Positions 7,695 through 16,157 of a DNA stretch of 64,000 nt are shown piece after piece. The DNA is from Actinomadura rupiterrae (lineage in GTDB: Bacteria > Actinomycetota > Actinomycetes > Streptosporangiales > Streptosporangiaceae): contig NZ_JAMZEA010000007.1 of the NCBI RefSeq assembly GCF_024172125.1, positions 558,001 to 622,000 of the forward strand. The letters run 5' to 3'. How positions within the stretch are numbered: position 1 is the stretch's first letter; every line of letters begins with the position of its first letter. Under the pieces are notes generated by a model, which saw only the letters and a program-made list of their open reading frames with translations, had not been told where the DNA came from and did no database searches. Both the position numbers and the translations under genes were made by a program.

Positions 7695-8969
7695 ATGATC
7701 ACAACGCGGGGCAGGATCATCGGCGCGGCGGCGGGCGCGGTCGTCCTCGGCGGCACGGTCGCCGTGGCGGTCGCGAGCACGGGCGGGGACGCGGGCAAGA
7801 GCGGCAGCGCCGGGGCCGTAGCGGACGTCCAGTCGCAGAACGTCGCGAAGGGGACGCCGCTGCACAGCGGGCCCGCCTGGTACCCGCGGGCCGTCCGGCT
7901 GTCGTTCTCCGCCGACAAGGCGCACCGCGGGCGGATCGTGGTCTCCACCAACACCAACGCGGGCGGGACGTTCTCCGAGAGCACCGACGGCGGCCGGACG
8001 TTCCACCGCCTCAGCGAGATCCGGACGCCGATGGCGAGCGGCCAGTTCTCGTGCTGCTCGACGCTGTTCGAGTACCCGCAGAAGCTCGGCCGCTACCCGG
8101 CCGGGACGCTCGTCTGGGCGGCCTCGGTGAACTACCTCGGCGGCGGGGACGCCAAGCCGGACCCGCACTCGGCGATCGTCGGCTGGCGCAGCACCGACTA
8201 CGGACGGACCTGGAGGGCGCTGCCGAAGCCGATCGTGACGGGCGCGGGCGGGCACGGCCTGTGGGAGCCGGAGTTCTCGGCGGCGGGCGGCGGCCTGGTC
8301 GTCCACTTCTCGGACAAGGTGCAGCGGAAGTACGGGCAGGTCCTCGCGCGCGTGCGGTCGCTGAACGGCGGCGACGCGTGGAGCGGCAAGGTCAACACGG
8401 TCGCCGTGGGCGGCAGGCAGGACTCGCCCGGCATGCCGGTCGTCCGGCACTACCCGGGCCGCGGTTACGCGATGGTCTTCGAGTACTGCGACACCTCCGC
8501 GAAGCCGAGCGGGCACGGCTGCCGGGTGTACTTCCGCACGTCCAAGGACGGCTGGAACTGGGGCGACGCCCGCAAGCCCGGCACGCTGGTCAGGACGCCG
8601 GACGGCCGCGAGCTGGCCCACGCGCCGACGCTGGCGTGGACGAAGGGCGGCTCGAAGGGCCGGCTGCTGCTGGTCGCGCGGCTGGTCGAGTGGTCGCCCG
8701 CGAGGGTGGACAAGAAGGCCAGCGGCACCACGATCCTGGTGAACGACGCGGGCGGCGCGGGCCGCTGGCGCACGATGGCGTCCCCGGTGAGGATCACGAA
8801 CTTCCGGGACGAGAAGCTGACGCCGGAGCAGAAGCGGCTCGTCCTGCCGTGCCAGAACTACAGCTCGTCGCTGCTGCCGTCCGCCGACGGCCGCACGCTG
8901 CTGGAGGTCGCCACGGACGCGGTCGGCGGCACATGCAGGGCCTACTACGCCTCCGGTCCGATCCGCTAG
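7695..8969 (+). CDS. Secreted BNR/Asp-box repeat (sialidase-like beta-propeller) protein
   Basis: 424-aa exported protein. A signal peptide follows the ATG at 7695 (ITTRGRIIGAAAGAVVLGG). The mature part carries Asp-box repeats typical of sialidase and related propellers: STDGGRTFHRL, STDYGRTWRAL and SKDGWNWGDA. Catalytic sialidase residues (Arg triad, Tyr/Glu pair) cannot be assigned confidently, so it may be a glycosidase or a non-catalytic binding propeller. It lies after the anti-sigma gene with a gap of 79 bp. Its TAG stop overlaps the stop of the convergent cydC gene by four bases (CTAG), leaving no room for a terminator between them. Confidence 0.75.
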   Translation: MITTRGRIIGAAAGAVVLGGTVAVAVASTGGDAGKSGSAGAVADVQSQNVAKGTPLHSGPAWYPRAVRLSFSADKAHRGRIVVSTNTNAGGTFSESTDGGRTFHRLSEIRTPMASGQFSCCSTLFEYPQKLGRYPAGTLVWAASVNYLGGGDAKPDPHSAIVGWRSTDYGRTWRALPKPIVTGAGGHGLWEPEFSAAGGGLVVHFSDKVQRKYGQVLARVRSLNGGDAWSGKVNTVAVGGRQDSPGMPVVRHYPGRGYAMVFEYCDTSAKPSGHGCRVYFRTSKDGWNWGDARKPGTLVRTPDGRELAHAPTLAWTKGGSKGRLLLVARLVEWSPARVDKKASGTTILVNDAGGAGRWRTMASPVRITNFRDEKLTPEQKRLVLPCQNYSSSLLPSADGRTLLEVATDAVGGTCRAYYASGPIR

Positions 8970-10588
8970 GACAGCGTGACGACCTCGTGGACGTGGCGGA
9001 GGACGGGGTCGCCGCCGGGGACGGCGTCGCGGTGCGTGATGAGGATGACCGTGCGGTCACCGGCGCGGGCGAGCAGGTCGGTGAGGACGGTCACGGCGGT
9101 CGCGTCGTCGAGGTGGGCGTCCGGCTCGTCCAGGACGAGGACGGGCGCGTCGGCGAGGAGCGCGCGGGCGAGGGCGATGCGCTGGCGCTGGCCGCCGGAG
9201 ACGGCCGAGCCGTGCTCGCCGACCCGGGTCGCGAGGCCGGCCGGGAGGACGGTGAGCCAGGGGCCGAGCCCGGCGCGGCGCAGCGCGTCCGCGACGTCCT
9301 CGTCGGACGCGCCGGGCCGCGCGAGCCGGACGTTCTCGGCGACCGTGGTGTCGAAGACGTGCGCCTCCTGCCCGCCGAGGCAGATCACGCGGCGCACGGC
9401 GTCCGGTGAGAGGTCGCGCAGCTCGGCGCCGTTGAGCGTCACGGAGCCCCGGTAGTCGAGAAAGCGCGCGAGGACGGCCGCGAGCGTCGACTTCCCGGCG
9501 CCGCTCGCACCCATGATCACAAGGCGGCGGCCGGGCGGCAGGTCGAGCTGGAGGCCCGGCTCGCTGAGCGAGTCGGACGGCGCGTCCGGCCAGCGGGCCG
9601 TGACGCGGTCGATGCGCAGGTGGGGCGGCCCGCCCGGAATCGGCGCGGGGACGGACGGCTCGGTCACGGGCTCGGGCAGGGACAGGACGGCGGCGACGCG
9701 GCGGGCGTCTTCGCGGGCGCGCAGGAGGCGCTGCGCCGCCTGGGACAGCTCGGCGACGGCCTCGAACGCGGCGAGCGGCGTCAGCACGATCACCGCCAGG
9801 AGCACGAACGGCAGCCGTCCCTCGCGGACGGCCGGGACGCCCAAGGCGAGCGCCCCCAGCACGGACGCACCGGTCGCCAGGACGGTCAGCGCCGAGCCGA
9901 GTCCGGCCGTCCAGGCCGACCGGAAGGCCGCGCGGGTGACGGCGCGGTCGGCGCGGCTCAGCAGGGCGAGCCGGTCCGGGAGCGCGCCGAAGGCGGTCAG
10001 CTCGGGCAGGCCGTCCAGGGTCTCGGCGGTCCGGGCGGTGAGGGTGGCGCGCGCGGCGGCGGCGTGGAGTTCGGCGCGGCGCGCGCCCGACGCGGCCAGC
10101 ACGGGCGCGACGAGCCCGCCGACCAGCAGCCCCGCCAGCAGGACGGCCCCGGCGGACGGCGTCACCCACCACTCCAGGACGACGGCCGCGCCGCACGCGA
10201 TCGCGGCCGACGCCATCGGCAGGACGCCGCGCAACCAGCGGTCCGCGACACCTTCCGCATTGTCGAGAACCGTGCCCAGCGGGCCGGACGGCCGGATCGC
10301 CGGGGTCAGCTCGGCGAGACGCTCGAAGACCCGGACGCGCGTGCGCGCGAGGAGCCGCAAGGCCGCGTCATGCGATACCAGCCGCTCGACATAGCGCAGC
10401 GCACCGCGACCCATCCCGAACGCCCGAACCGCCACGATCGCGACCATCAAGTACAGGACGGGCGGGTGCTGCGAGGCCCGCGAGATCAACCACGCCGACG
10501 TCGCCATCAGCCCGATCCCGCAGACCAGCGCCCCGCTCCCGGCCAGCACCGAAGCCGCCAGCCGCACCCCCGGCCGCTGCGGGGTCAT
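8966..10588 (-). CDS. cydC: ABC transporter CydC, heterodimeric cysteine/glutathione exporter needed for cytochrome bd assembly
   Basis: 540-aa ABC exporter half with an N-terminal six-helix membrane domain and a C-terminal ATPase domain. Visible motifs are Walker A GASGAGKST, signature VSGGQRQRIALARALL, Walker B PVLVLDEPDAHL and the switch histidine in ILITHRD. CydDC exports reduced thiols to the periplasm and is required for assembly of the bd oxidase. The start ATG at 10588 overlaps the cydD stop by four bases (ATGA). It is the last gene of the cydABDC operon. A longer open frame extends upstream through cydD but is only a shadow. Confidence 0.9.
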   Translation of the reverse strand: MTPQRPGVRLAASVLAGSGALVCGIGLMATSAWLISRASQHPPVLYLMVAIVAVRAFGMGRGALRYVERLVSHDAALRLLARTRVRVFERLAELTPAIRPSGPLGTVLDNAEGVADRWLRGVLPMASAAIACGAAVVLEWWVTPSAGAVLLAGLLVGGLVAPVLAASGARRAELHAAAARATLTARTAETLDGLPELTAFGALPDRLALLSRADRAVTRAAFRSAWTAGLGSALTVLATGASVLGALALGVPAVREGRLPFVLLAVIVLTPLAAFEAVAELSQAAQRLLRAREDARRVAAVLSLPEPVTEPSVPAPIPGGPPHLRIDRVTARWPDAPSDSLSEPGLQLDLPPGRRLVIMGASGAGKSTLAAVLARFLDYRGSVTLNGAELRDLSPDAVRRVICLGGQEAHVFDTTVAENVRLARPGASDEDVADALRRAGLGPWLTVLPAGLATRVGEHGSAVSGGQRQRIALARALLADAPVLVLDEPDAHLDDATAVTVLTDLLARAGDRTVILITHRDAVPGGDPVLRHVHEVVTLS

Positions 10589-12159
10589 GCGGGCACTGCC
10601 AGGGCGTTCAGGTCGATCAGGTGGTCGGCGCGTTCGCGCAGGGCGGTGCGGTGGGTGGTCGCGATGACCGTGCGGCCGTGGAACGGGCCGTCCAGGAGGT
10701 CCAGGACGCGGAGTTCGGTGTGCGGGTCGAGGTGCGCGGTCGGTTCGTCCAGCAGGACGAGCGGGGTGTCCAGAAGGTCGGCCCGCAGGACGGCGCGGGC
10801 GAGCGCGACGCGCTGCCGCTGACCGGCCGAGAGCGCGGACGCGTCGGCGTCGAGCGGGGTGAAGTCCGGAATGCCGACCAGCGAGGCGGCGCGCAGCACG
10901 GCGTCGTCCGGTGACCCCGGGACGGCCAGGGCGATGTTCTCCGCGACCGTCCCGGCGACCAGGAACGTCCGCTGCGGCACCCAGGCGATGCCGCGCCGCC
11001 ACTCGTCGCCCGGCACGACGTCCGCGCCGTCCAGGAGGACCCGGCCGGACGCGGCGGGCGTGAGGCCCAGCAGGACGTCCAGCAGGCTCGTCTTCCCGAT
11101 GCCGGACGGCCCGGCCAGCACGGTCAGCGCGCCCGCCGGGGCGGTGAACGAGAACGGCCCGACCGGCTCGCGCCGCGCGATCGTCACGTCCTCGACGCGC
11201 AGCTCGCCGATCGGGCGCAGCGCGCCGCCGACCTGCACGTCCCCGCCCGGCGCGTCCAGGACGGCGAAGATGCGCGTGGCCGCCGCGACGCCGTCCTGCG
11301 CGGCGTGGAACTGCGAAGCCGCAGAGCGCAGAGGCAAGTAGGCCTCCGGCGCGAGGATCAGGACGAACAGCGCCGTCTCGAACGGCAGCGCCCCCGACAC
11401 CAGCCGCAGCCCGGCCGACACCGCGACCAGCGCGACCGACACCGTCGCCGCGATCTCCAGGACCAGCGCCGACACGAACGCGATCCGCAGCGTGCCCAGC
11501 GTCGCGCGGCGGTGCTCGGCGGTGATCCGCCCGACCTGCGCCGCCTGCGCCTGCGCGCGCCCGAACGCCTTCAGCGTCGGAAGCCCGCGCACGGTGTCGG
11601 CGAAGTGCCCGGCGAGGACCTCCAGACTGCGCCAGCGGCGGCGGGTGCGCGCGGCGGTGCAGAGCCCGATCAGCGCCCCGAACATCGGGATCAGCGGCAG
11701 CGTCACCGCGACGATCACCGCCGACTCGACGTCGGTCACGGCCAGCGCGAACAGGACCGCCAGCGGGACGACCACCGCCGGCGCGAGCTGCGGCAGGTAG
11801 CCCGCGAAGTACGGGTCCAGCGCGTCCACACCGCGCGTGACCAGCGCGGTGACCTCGCCGGACGGCCCGTCCGGACGGTCCCGGACGACCTTGTCCAGCA
11901 CCCGCGCGCGCAGCTGCGCCTTCACCCCCGCGGCCGCCCGGTGCGCGGTGACCTGCTGCCCCCAGACCAGCAGCCCGCGGAACGCGACCACTCCGATCAG
12001 CGCGAGGGGCACGGTCGCCCGGGCGATCGCGTGCGCGAGCAGCGCCGCCTGCCCCAGCGCGCACGCGGCGACCAGGCCGCCGGAGACCGCGCAGGCGACC
12101 AGGTACGGCGCGGTCGCGCGCGCCTCGCGGAGGAGCCTCGGATCGACCGGTCCGGGCAT
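10585..12159 (-). CDS. cydD: ABC transporter CydD, partner of CydC
   Basis: 524-aa ABC exporter half. The membrane domain covers about residues 15-300; the ATPase domain has Walker A GPSGIGKTS, a Q-loop in WVPQRTFLV, signature LSAGQRQRVALARAVL, Walker B PLVLLDEPTAHLD and switch IATTHR. It works as a heterodimer with CydC. The start at 12159 shares one base with the cydB stop (TGATG), and its stop overlaps the cydC start, so the whole operon is translationally coupled. Many Streptomyces carry a fused CydCD; here they are two proteins. Confidence 0.9.
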   Translation of the reverse strand: MPGPVDPRLLREARATAPYLVACAVSGGLVAACALGQAALLAHAIARATVPLALIGVVAFRGLLVWGQQVTAHRAAAGVKAQLRARVLDKVVRDRPDGPSGEVTALVTRGVDALDPYFAGYLPQLAPAVVVPLAVLFALAVTDVESAVIVAVTLPLIPMFGALIGLCTAARTRRRWRSLEVLAGHFADTVRGLPTLKAFGRAQAQAAQVGRITAEHRRATLGTLRIAFVSALVLEIAATVSVALVAVSAGLRLVSGALPFETALFVLILAPEAYLPLRSAASQFHAAQDGVAAATRIFAVLDAPGGDVQVGGALRPIGELRVEDVTIARREPVGPFSFTAPAGALTVLAGPSGIGKTSLLDVLLGLTPAASGRVLLDGADVVPGDEWRRGIAWVPQRTFLVAGTVAENIALAVPGSPDDAVLRAASLVGIPDFTPLDADASALSAGQRQRVALARAVLRADLLDTPLVLLDEPTAHLDPHTELRVLDLLDGPFHGRTVIATTHRTALRERADHLIDLNALAVPA

Positions 12160-13160
12160 CAGTGGGCGGGCATGTCGTGCACGGTGACGCGCTTGCGGAA
12201 CACCCAGTACGTCCAGCCCTGGTAGAGCAGCACCAGCGGAAGGAAGATGCACGCGACCCAGGTCATGATGCCGAGCGTCTTGGGCGAGGCGGAGGCGTTG
12301 TCCACGGTCAGGCCGTCGGCCGGGTCGAGCGTGGACGGCAGCACGTCCGGGTACAGCGACACGAACACCGTGGCCGCCGCGAACACGATCGCCGCGCCGG
12401 ACAGCCCGAACCGCCAGCCGTCCCGCCCGTCCATGCGGGTCATGACCCAGGACGCGACGAGCGTCACCGCCGCGAGGACGGCGCAGACCGCCGTCGAGAC
12501 CGAGCCGTGCCTCGCCTGCGTCCAGACCAGGAAGACCGCCGCAACGACGATCGTCGCGATGCCGATCTGCCAGGCCAGCGACCGCGCCCGCTCGCGGAGG
12601 TCACCGGACGTCTTCAGCACCGTGAAGACCGTCCCGTGGAAGGTGAACAGCAGCAGCGTGGTCAGGCCGCCGATCAGCGAGTAGATGTTCAGCAGGTCCC
12701 AGAGCGACCCGACGTGCAGGTGCCGCGCGTCCAACTGGACGCCGCGGACGACGTTGGCGAACACCACGCCCCACAGGAACGCGGGCACCAGCGAGCCGAA
12801 GAAGACGCACACGTCCCAGTTGGACCGCCACTGCTTCGAATCGCGCCTGCCGCGGTACTCGAACGCGACCCCGCGCACGATCAGCGCGACCAGGATCAGC
12901 AGCAGCGGCAGGTAGAAGCAGCTGAACAGCGAGGCGTACCACTCGGGGAACGCGGCGAAGGTCGCGCCGGCCGCGGTGATCAGCCACACCTCGTTGCCGT
13001 CCCAGACCGGCGCGATCGTGGCGAGCAGGACGCGCCGGTCCGACTCGTCCCGGGCCAGGACGCGGGTCAGCACGCCCACGCCGAAGTCGAAGCCCTCTAG
13101 GAAGAAGTAGCCGATCCACAGGACGGCGAGGGCGGCGAACCAGAGATCCTGGAGATGCAT
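12159..13160 (-). CDS. cydB: Cytochrome bd ubiquinol/menaquinol oxidase subunit II
   Basis: 333-aa membrane subunit II of cytochrome bd oxidase. It begins MHLQDLWFAALAVLWIGYFF and carries the family sequences LEGFDFGVG, IAPVWDGNEVWLI and FPEWYASLFS near the N-terminus, with several further transmembrane helices. It pairs with CydA to form the haem-containing oxidase that reduces oxygen with menaquinol at low oxygen or under nitrosative stress. It lies 17 bp after cydA. In high-GC shadow frames this region reads as part of a longer ORF; the real start is the ATG at 13160. Confidence 0.93.
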   Translation of the reverse strand: MHLQDLWFAALAVLWIGYFFLEGFDFGVGVLTRVLARDESDRRVLLATIAPVWDGNEVWLITAAGATFAAFPEWYASLFSCFYLPLLLILVALIVRGVAFEYRGRRDSKQWRSNWDVCVFFGSLVPAFLWGVVFANVVRGVQLDARHLHVGSLWDLLNIYSLIGGLTTLLLFTFHGTVFTVLKTSGDLRERARSLAWQIGIATIVVAAVFLVWTQARHGSVSTAVCAVLAAVTLVASWVMTRMDGRDGWRFGLSGAAIVFAAATVFVSLYPDVLPSTLDPADGLTVDNASASPKTLGIMTWVACIFLPLVLLYQGWTYWVFRKRVTVHDMPAH

Positions 13161-13177
13161 CGCGGCTCTGCTCCCAC

Positions 13178-14581
13178 TCAGTACGCGAACGCGGGCTGGT
13201 CGCCGCCGCCGGGCTCGTCCGGCTCGGCGGAGACGTCGGGCGGGTCGGCCTTGGCGTACTTGACCATCAGCCCCACCTCGACCACGGCGAGCACCCCGTA
13301 CAGCAGGGTGTAGACGATCAGCGAGGTCAGCACGGTCCCGGACGGGACCGAGGGCGAGACGCCGTGCCGGGTCTGCATCAGCGAGAACACGACCCAGGGC
13401 TGGCGGGCCATCTCGGTGAAGATCCAACCGGCCGAGTGCGCGATGAACGGCAGCACGATCGCGAGCAGCGCCACCCGCCAGAACCAGGGCGCCCAGCTGC
13501 CGCCGGGCAGACGTCCGCGCCGGGTCAGCCACAGCCCGGCGAGCGCGACCAGCGTCGCCAGCCCACCCGCGCCGATCATGATCCGGAAGCCCCAGTAGGC
13601 GATCGGGATGACCGGCCGGTAGTCGCCCGGCCCGTACAGCCGCTTGTACTCGGCGTTCAGGTTGTCGATGCCCCGGACCTCGCCGTCGAGGGTCCCCGTG
13701 GCGAGGAACGACAGCAGGTGCGGGACCTGCACCTCCCAGAGCGGGCGCGAGCCGTCCAGGGTGCCGATCGTGAAGATCGAGAACGACGCGGGCTTCTCCG
13801 TCCGGTAGAGCGCCTCGGCGGCGGCCATCTTCATCGGCTGCGTCTCGGTCATCACCTTGCCGAGCAGGTCGCCGGAGATCCCGACGCCGACGAAGCCGAT
13901 GACCGTCGCGACCAGCCCGAGCCGGAACGAGGTCCGCATCACGTCGAGGTTGCGCTTGCGGAGCAGGTGCCAGGCGGCGACGCCCGAGGTGAGCACCCCG
14001 GCGGTCACCCAGCAGCCGAAGATCGTGTGCGGGAACGTCGCGAGGACGACCTTGTTGGTCAGCACGTCGGTGAACGAGGTCAGCTCGGCGCGCTGCCGCG
14101 CCGGGTCGAACCGGAACCCGACCGGGTGCTGCATGAACGAGTTCGCCGCCAGGATGAAGTAGCCGGACAGCATCGTCCCGGCCGCCACGATCCAGATGCA
14201 GGCGAGGTGCAGCGGGCGCGGCAGCCGGTCCCAGCCGAAGATCCACAGGCCGAGGAAGGTCGACTCCAGGAAGAACGCGAGCAGCGCCTCCATCGCGAGC
14301 GGCGCGCCGAAGATGTCCCCGACGAACCTGGAGTAGTCCGACCAGTTCATGCCGAACTGGAACTCCTGCACGATCCCGGTCACCAGGCCCATGCCGAAGT
14401 TGATCAGGAACAGCGTGCTCCAGAACTTGGTGGCCTTCAGGTAGCGCTCGCTCCCGGTCCGCGCCCACGCCGTCTGCAGGATCGCCACCAGCAGCGACAT
14501 CCCGATCGTGACCGGCACGAACAGGAAGTGGTACACGGTGGTGACCCCGAACTGCCACCGCGCGAGCAGCAACTGGTCCAC
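13178..14581 (-). CDS. cydA: Cytochrome bd oxidase subunit I
   Basis: 467-aa haem-bearing subunit I. Expected haem ligands are present: H18 (VYHFLFVP), H185 (FPHTIFG) and the methionine in FTEMARQPW; acidic residues E98 and E106 (AMEALLAFFLES) match the proton path near haem b595/d. The Q-loop is of the short type usual in Gram-positives. The start is GTG at 14581 with GGGGAGG upstream. It is the first gene of cydABDC. I looked for a Rex-type operator (TTGTGA-N-TCACAA) in the 268 bp before the start and did not see one; a small TTGCCCGGCAA palindrome at 14697-14707 is the only candidate. Confidence 0.95.
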   Translation of the reverse strand: MDQLLLARWQFGVTTVYHFLFVPVTIGMSLLVAILQTAWARTGSERYLKATKFWSTLFLINFGMGLVTGIVQEFQFGMNWSDYSRFVGDIFGAPLAMEALLAFFLESTFLGLWIFGWDRLPRPLHLACIWIVAAGTMLSGYFILAANSFMQHPVGFRFDPARQRAELTSFTDVLTNKVVLATFPHTIFGCWVTAGVLTSGVAAWHLLRKRNLDVMRTSFRLGLVATVIGFVGVGISGDLLGKVMTETQPMKMAAAEALYRTEKPASFSIFTIGTLDGSRPLWEVQVPHLLSFLATGTLDGEVRGIDNLNAEYKRLYGPGDYRPVIPIAYWGFRIMIGAGGLATLVALAGLWLTRRGRLPGGSWAPWFWRVALLAIVLPFIAHSAGWIFTEMARQPWVVFSLMQTRHGVSPSVPSGTVLTSLIVYTLLYGVLAVVEVGLMVKYAKADPPDVSAEPDEPGGGDQPAFAY

Positions 14582-14707
14582 GCCTCGCCTCCCCGGATCC
14601 CCAGGCCGCGATCTCCTGGTACGGCGTGGAACCTATGCCCGCGACCGGCACGGATCCGGGGCGCGATCAGGATGTTGTCCCAAACTTGGCCAGGATTTGC
14701 CCGGCAA

Positions 14708-14836
14708 GGTCCGGGCCGTATCCGGCGGTCCTCGCCGCCGCGTCCGGCGGCGCTCGCCGCTGCGTCCGGCGCGTCCGGCTGGGCCTGCCGGCGCGTCCGG
14801 GAGGGCCCGGCGCCGGGGCGGGCGGGGCCGCGCCCG
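14708..14836. repeat. GC-rich degenerate repeats in the cydA-aroA divergent intergenic region
   Basis: The stretch between cydA and aroA contains many short, imperfect copies of CGTCCGGCG/CGCGTCCGG separated by a few bases. No gene with convincing codon bias is seen here. It may be slipped-strand expansion or contain the aroA promoter; nothing firmer can be said. Confidence 0.4.
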
Positions 14837-14849
14837 ATAACCTTGGGGC

Positions 14850-16145
14850 ATGCCGCTCTCCGAAACCGAGCGCGACTGGGTCGCGCCCGTGGCGCCCGGC
14901 CCGGTGGACGCCGTGGTGCCGCTGCCCGGCTCCAAGTCGATGACGAACCGGGCGATGATCCTGGCCGCGACCGCGGCCGGGTCGTCGCGGATCGGCCGCC
15001 CGCTGGTCAGCCGCGACACCGAGCTGATGGCGCACGCGCTGCGCGCCCTCGGCGCGGACGTCTCGGAGGACGAGCGGGACTGGCTCATCGCGCCCGGCCC
15101 GCGGCTGCGCGGTCCCGCCGACATCGACGTGGGCCTCGCCGGGACGGTCATGCGGTTCCTGCCGCCCGTCGCGGCGCTCGCCGACGGCGAGGTCTCGGTC
15201 GACGGCGACCCGCACGCCCGGAACCGGCCGATGGGCCCGCTGCTGGACGCGCTGCGCGCGCTCGGCGCCGGCATCGACGACGGCGGGCGCGGCGCGCTGC
15301 CGTTCACCGTGCACGGCCGCGGCGCGCTGCGCGGCGGCACGGTCACGCTGGACGCCTCCGCGTCGTCCCAGCTCGTCTCGGGCCTGCTGCTGTCCGCGCC
15401 GCGCTACGACCAGGGCGTGGAGGTGCGGCACGAGGGGCCGCCGGTGCCGTCCGCGCCGCACCTGGCGATGACGGTCGCGATGCTCCGCGAGGCCGGGGCC
15501 ACCGTCGACGACTCCGAGCCGGACGTCTGGCGGGTCGCGCCCGGCGAGCTGAAGGGCCGCGACTGGCACATCGAGCCCGACCTGTCGAACGCGGCGCAGT
15601 TCCTCGGCGCGGCGCTGGTGACCGGCGGCAGGGTCACCGTGCCCGGCTGGCCGTCCGAGACTACGCAGCCCGGCGACGCGCTGCGCTCGCTGCTCGCCGA
15701 CATGGGCGCGGACGTGTCCCTCGGCCCGGACGGCCTGACCGTCCGCGGCCCCGGCGGCGGGTTCGCCGGGCTGACGGCCGACCTGCGCGACGTGGGCGAG
15801 CTGACACCGGTGCTGGCCGCGCTCGCCGCGCTCGCGGACGGCCCGTCCCGGCTGACCGGCATCGCGCACCTGCGCGGCCACGAGACCGACCGGCTCGCCG
15901 CGCTCGTCCGGGAGATCGGCGGGCTCGGCGGCGACGTCCGCGAGCTGCCGGACGGCCTGGAGATCACCCCGCGCCCGCTGCGCGGCGGCGTCTTCCACAC
16001 CTACGACGACCATCGGATGGTCATGGCGGGCGCCGTCCTCGGCCTCGCCGTCCCGGACGTCCGGGTGGAGAACGTGGGCACGGTGGGCAAGACACTTCCC
16101 GACTTCACCGATCGGTGGAGCGCGATGCTCGCGACGGCCGGATAG
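14850..16145 (+). CDS. aroA: 3-phosphoshikimate 1-carboxyvinyltransferase (EPSP synthase)
   Basis: 431-aa EPSP synthase of the shikimate pathway, joining PEP to shikimate-3-phosphate. Family motifs visible are PLPGSKSMTNRAMILAA (residues 23-39, substrate-binding lysine), GLAGTVMRFLPP (the LGNAGTA-equivalent loop), NRPMGPLLDALRALGA, ASSQLVSGLLLSAP and the C-terminal TYDDHRMVMAGAVLGL. Length is normal. It is followed 12 bases later by rsgA on the same strand, probably co-transcribed. The pairing aroA-rsgA-hisN near sigR-rsrA is, from memory, a conserved arrangement in Streptomyces chromosomes. Confidence 0.95.
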   Translation: MPLSETERDWVAPVAPGPVDAVVPLPGSKSMTNRAMILAATAAGSSRIGRPLVSRDTELMAHALRALGADVSEDERDWLIAPGPRLRGPADIDVGLAGTVMRFLPPVAALADGEVSVDGDPHARNRPMGPLLDALRALGAGIDDGGRGALPFTVHGRGALRGGTVTLDASASSQLVSGLLLSAPRYDQGVEVRHEGPPVPSAPHLAMTVAMLREAGATVDDSEPDVWRVAPGELKGRDWHIEPDLSNAAQFLGAALVTGGRVTVPGWPSETTQPGDALRSLLADMGADVSLGPDGLTVRGPGGGFAGLTADLRDVGELTPVLAALAALADGPSRLTGIAHLRGHETDRLAALVREIGGLGGDVRELPDGLEITPRPLRGGVFHTYDDHRMVMAGAVLGLAVPDVRVENVGTVGKTLPDFTDRWSAMLATAG

Positions 16146-16157
16146 AGGGGCGGACCA

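Noticed and set aside
10589..12064. N-terminal extension of cydC to 12064
   Set aside because: The extra part is the cydD gene read in another frame; cydC is well explained by the ATG overlapping the cydD stop.
14582..14849. Rex or similar redox operator upstream of cydA
   Set aside because: No TTGTGA-type inverted pair was found; only the small TTGCCCGGCAA palindrome, too weak to call.
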